From CAZJHD01 sp964545855 (GTDB lineage: Bacteria; Planctomycetota; UBA1135; JACQFD01), in assembly GCA_964545855.1 (NCBI GenBank), contig CAZJHD010000017.1, forward strand, positions 1 through 64,000: 64,000 nt of DNA. Reading direction: 5' to 3'. How positions within the stretch are numbered: position 1 is the first letter of the stretch; each line of letters starts with the position of its first letter. Position numbers and translations under genes: made by a program. Of the stretch, positions 61,328 to 64,000 are shown piece by piece. The notes beneath the pieces were generated by a model. That model searched no databases. It saw only the letters and a list, made by a program, of their open reading frames with translations, and was not told the origin of the DNA.

Positions 61328-62968
61328 ATGGAACGCGACGTCCTCGAGGTCGATGTCCTCTACGTGGGCGCGGGAGCGGCGGCGCTCTCGAGCGCCCTCA
61401 CGCTGAAGCGCAAGCTCGCCGCCGCCGGCACGGAAGCGACGATCCTCGTCCTCGAGAAGGGCGAGGAGATCGGCCACCACCAGCTCTCCGGCGCGGTGAT
61501 GGACCTCCGCGCGCTGCGCGAGCTGCAGCCCGACTTCGACGCGAAGGGATTCCCGAGCCAGGGCGAGGTGACGGACGACGAGCTGCGGTTCCTCACGGCG
61601 AAGGGCGCCTTCGCGCTGCGCGGTCTCCTCCTTCCGGCGCCCTTCCAGAACCACGGCAATCGCATCGTGTCGCTCTTCCGCGTGGTGCGCTGGCTCAAGG
61701 ACCTCGCGGAGAAGGAGGGCGTCGACGTCTACCCCGGCTTCGCCGCCGACTCGCGGCTCGAGGAGAACGGGCGTGTCGTCGGCGTGCGCATGAAGGACGT
61801 GGGCGTCGACAAGCACGGGAAGCACAAGTCGACCTTCGCTCCCGGCATGGACGTGCGCGCGAAGGTGACGGTGTTCGCGGAGGGGCCGCGCGGCTCGCTG
61901 GCGAAGAAGCTCGTCGCCGAGCGGAAGCTCGACGCGGGGAAGAACCCCATGACCTACGGCACGGGGCTGAAGGAGATCTGGGAGACGAAGCAGGACCTCG
62001 CGGGGAAGGTGATCCACACGGCGGGCTTCCCGCTCCTCGAGGGCGGCCAGTACGGCGGCGGCTGGATCTACGGGCTCCCCGACCAGCAGGTCTCCATCGG
62101 CTTCGTCGTCGGCATCAACTACGGCGACCCGCGCTTCGATCCCCATGCGGCCTTCAACCGCTGGAAGCAGCATCCCTTCGTGAAGGCGATCCTCGAGGGC
62201 GGCACGCTCGTGCGCTACGGCGCGAAGACGGTGCCCTACGGCGGCTACCACGCCATGCCGAGGATGTGGGGCGACGGCTTCGTGATGATCGGCGACTCCG
62301 CCGGCTTCCTGAACTCGGCGCGCCTGAAGGGCATTCACCTCGCGATGAAGAGCGGGATGCTCGCCGCCGACGCGATCTTCGAGGCGCTGCAGAAGAACGA
62401 CGTCTCCGAGGCCTCGCTCGCGCGCTACGGGGAGCTCTTCGAGAAGAGCTGGGCGCGCGACGAGCTCTTCGAGGTGCGCAACTTCCATCAGTGCTTCGAG
62501 GGCGGCTTCTGGGGCGGCTCGCTCAAGGCCGGGATGATCGTGCTCTCCAAGGGGAAGCTCCTGGGCGGGCGTCTCGGCGCGAAGGCCGACCACGAGCACT
62601 ACCGGAAGCTCCGCGCGGGCGAGGACGGACAGACGGCCTCCAATGCCGTCGCCTTCGACGAGCAGCTCACCTTCGACAAGCTGAAGGGCGCCTACTTCAG
62701 CGGCACGATGCACGACGAGGACCAGCCGGTGCACTTGAAGGTGCTGGAGCCCGACGTCTGCGCCACGAAGTGCACCGAGGAGTACGGCAACCCCTGCCAG
62801 CGCTTCTGCCCCGCGAACGTCTACGAGTGGGACCGCGAGGCGTCGAAGCTCGTGATCAACGCGAGCAACTGCGTCCACTGCAAGACCTGCGACGTGGCCG
62901 ACCCGTACCAGATCATCGACTGGACGGTGCCCGAGGGGACGGGCGGGCCGAAGTACGTCGACATGTGA
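61328..62968 (+). CDS. Electron transfer flavoprotein-ubiquinone oxidoreductase
   Basis: A 546-residue ETF-QO. FAD-binding VDVLYVGAGAAALSSALTL, internal GGGWIYGLP and MIGDSAGFLNSARLKGIHLAMKSG, and the C-terminal 4Fe-4S domain with CATKCTEEYGNPCQRFCPANVYEW and CVHCKTCDVADPYQIIDW. It passes electrons from ETF (beta-oxidation and amino acid catabolism) to the quinone pool. A TACGCT box nine bases before the ATG would make the transcript nearly leaderless. It overlaps the next gene by GTGA. Confidence 0.95.
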   Translation: MERDVLEVDVLYVGAGAAALSSALTLKRKLAAAGTEATILVLEKGEEIGHHQLSGAVMDLRALRELQPDFDAKGFPSQGEVTDDELRFLTAKGAFALRGLLLPAPFQNHGNRIVSLFRVVRWLKDLAEKEGVDVYPGFAADSRLEENGRVVGVRMKDVGVDKHGKHKSTFAPGMDVRAKVTVFAEGPRGSLAKKLVAERKLDAGKNPMTYGTGLKEIWETKQDLAGKVIHTAGFPLLEGGQYGGGWIYGLPDQQVSIGFVVGINYGDPRFDPHAAFNRWKQHPFVKAILEGGTLVRYGAKTVPYGGYHAMPRMWGDGFVMIGDSAGFLNSARLKGIHLAMKSGMLAADAIFEALQKNDVSEASLARYGELFEKSWARDELFEVRNFHQCFEGGFWGGSLKAGMIVLSKGKLLGGRLGAKADHEHYRKLRAGEDGQTASNAVAFDEQLTFDKLKGAYFSGTMHDEDQPVHLKVLEPDVCATKCTEEYGNPCQRFCPANVYEWDREASKLVINASNCVHCKTCDVADPYQIIDWTVPEGTGGPKYVDM

Positions 62969-64000
62969 GATCGACCGCGTCCGGCGCCGCTTCCCCGAGG
63001 CTGCTCCCGCTCCTCGCGCTCTTCTTCCTGTCGGGGGCAGCGGCCCTCGTCTACGAGGTCGTCTGGACGCGCCAGCTCGGCCTCGTGCTCGGCGTCGGCG
63101 CCGAGGCCGTCTCGACGGTGCTCGCGACGTTCATGGCCGGGCTCGCGCTCGGAAGCGCTCTCGCGCCTCGGCTGATGCGCGGCCGGCATCCGCTCGCCTT
63201 CTACGCCGTGGCCGAGGCGGCCGTGGCGGTGCTCGGCGCCGCGAGCCCGTTCCTGATCGGCGCGCTGCCGGACGTTTTCGTGCCGCTGGCGCGGACGTTC
63301 GGCGAAGGACCGCTCCTCGGCGCCGCCCGCGCGGCGCTCGCCGGCGCCGTGCTGCTGCCGGCGACGATCCTCATGGGCGCGACGCTCCCGGCCCTCGCGC
63401 AGTGGGCGAGCCTCCGCGGCACGCGGCTCGGCGCCTCGATCGGCCTCCTCTACGGCGTGAACACGCTCGGCGCCGTGGCGGGAACCCTCGGCGCGGCCTT
63501 CTTCCTCGTGGAGCTCCTGGGCCGACGCGGGACGATCCTCGCGGCGGCGGCCGTGAACCTCGGCGTCGCCCTCCTCGCCGGCGCCCTCGCGCGCCGGGCC
63601 TCCGCCGAAACTGGCCCCGAATCATTCACGTCCCCTCCGGGGCCGGCGAGCGCCTCCCGCCCGGCCGTGCACCAATTCGGGGCCAGTGTCTTCGGGGCCA
63701 GGGTCCGATCGAGCGCGATCCTCGCCGGCGCCCTCGCGGGCGCGACCGCGCTCGCCAGCGAGAGCCTGTGGACGCGCTACCTCGTCTACTCCGTGGGCGA
63801 CAACTCGGCCTACGCCTTCGCCGAGATGCTCGCGATGACGCTCCTCGGCATCGGCGCCGGCAGCGCCCTCGCGGCGCCCTTCCTCGACCGGATGGAGCGG
63901 CCCCTCGCCGTGCTGGGCCGTCTGCTCGGCCTCGCCGCCATCGCCTGCGTCGCGAGCGTGAGCGTGCTCGAGGCGCCCGGACGCTACGCGGGGCTCGGCG
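62965..64000 (+). CDS. Spermidine-synthase-like multi-pass membrane protein, 5' part (runs off window)
   Basis: At least 345 residues, open to the window edge. GTG at 62965 overlaps the ETF-QO stop (GTGA). SGAAALVYEVVWTRQLGLVLG, YGVNTLGAVAGTLGAAFFLVELLGRRGT and the following helices are the hallmarks of fused MFS/spermidine-synthase-like proteins; the methyltransferase-fold half would lie beyond the edge. A palindromic element at 63610-63687 sits in the loop between helices and adds a foreign-looking 26-residue peptide. Confidence 0.82.
   Translation, partial: MRSTASGAASPRLLPLLALFFLSGAAALVYEVVWTRQLGLVLGVGAEAVSTVLATFMAGLALGSALAPRLMRGRHPLAFYAVAEAAVAVLGAASPFLIGALPDVFVPLARTFGEGPLLGAARAALAGAVLLPATILMGATLPALAQWASLRGTRLGASIGLLYGVNTLGAVAGTLGAAFFLVELLGRRGTILAAAAVNLGVALLAGALARRASAETGPESFTSPPGPASASRPAVHQFGASVFGARVRSSAILAGALAGATALASESLWTRYLVYSVGDNSAYAFAEMLAMTLLGIGAGSALAAPFLDRMERPLAVLGRLLGLAAIACVASVSVLEAPGRYAGLG
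63610..63687. repeat. Palindromic element family 1, copy C (inside a coding region)
   Basis: Left arm CTGGCCCCGAATCATTCACG; right arm CGTGCACCAATTCGGGGCC. Reading in the host frame gives TGPESFT, twelve residues, VHQFGASV. It has the same orientation and frame as copy A. Length 78 bp is a multiple of three. Confidence 0.88.

Overview
The window is GC-rich bacterial DNA, and the gene content points to Planctomycetota. It holds a PVC-type NHL/HEAT/CxxCH cytochrome fused to a DUF1080 domain, two Ser/Thr kinases with DWG in place of DFG (one paired with an ECF-like sigma factor, one fused to a formylglycine-generating-enzyme-like domain), a long FG-GAP secreted protein with a GTGTPGC C-terminal module, and many GTG or TTG starts. 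The phylum call is inference; no rRNA is present. The tRNA is tRNA-Ala(GGC).

Layout. 1-4.5 kb: a partial palindromic element, a small lipoprotein, and a minus-strand lysS-lolC-lolD operon. 4.7-8.7 kb: two paralogous secreted-protein transcription units in tandem, each with a TTGCC-N17-TAG(A/G)CT promoter, a leader hairpin and paired 3' hairpins. 8.8-16.5 kb: a small membrane protein, an O-antigen-ligase-like protein, tRNA-Ala, a family 2 glycosyltransferase, a ZIP transporter and a patatin. 16.5-19.3 kb: an FG-GAP gene interrupted by a 161-bp palindromic element. 19.4-29 kb: HIT, a HEAT-like protein, murA, then a TolC / HlyD / MacB-like ATPase / permease / BrkB run. 29-36.9 kb: a HEAT-vWA protein, then information-processing genes (ffh, rpsP, an endonuclease III-like protein, maf, rpmE, prfA, prmC). 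36.9-44.9 kb: a sulfatase-like hydrolase, a DctA-type symporter, PilZ, ssb, a metallophosphoesterase and a coiled-coil/actin-like pair. 45-52.2 kb: radical SAM, Crp/Fnr, a miniature DUF4011/DUF3320-like ORF, moaD-moaE, sigma-kinase, and a DUF433/DUF5615 toxin-antitoxin pair. 52-64 kb: the giant PVC cytochrome/DUF1080 protein, kinase-FGE, an aldehyde dehydrogenase, a lipoprotein, ETF-ubiquinone oxidoreductase, and a spermidine-synthase-like membrane protein running off the edge.

The most notable content is non-genic. One family of short palindromic repeats (about 75-85 bp, three copies) sits twice inside membrane-protein genes, in the same frame and orientation, encoding a related peptide each time (S/TG-x-ESFT ... 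VH-E/Q-FGAS), much as Rickettsia palindromic elements do. A second family (161 bp, one full copy plus a partial one at the window start) has inserted into the FG-GAP gene with an apparent 3-bp target duplication; removing 164 bp restores a perfect FG-GAP reading frame. No transposase or integrase gene is present. The tandem secreted paralogues share a 314-bp block of complete nucleotide identity inside otherwise diverged genes, which points to gene conversion.

Many genes are translationally coupled through GTGA start-stop overlaps, and a TA(G/C)NCT box recurs upstream of many genes, suggesting the local form of the -10 element.
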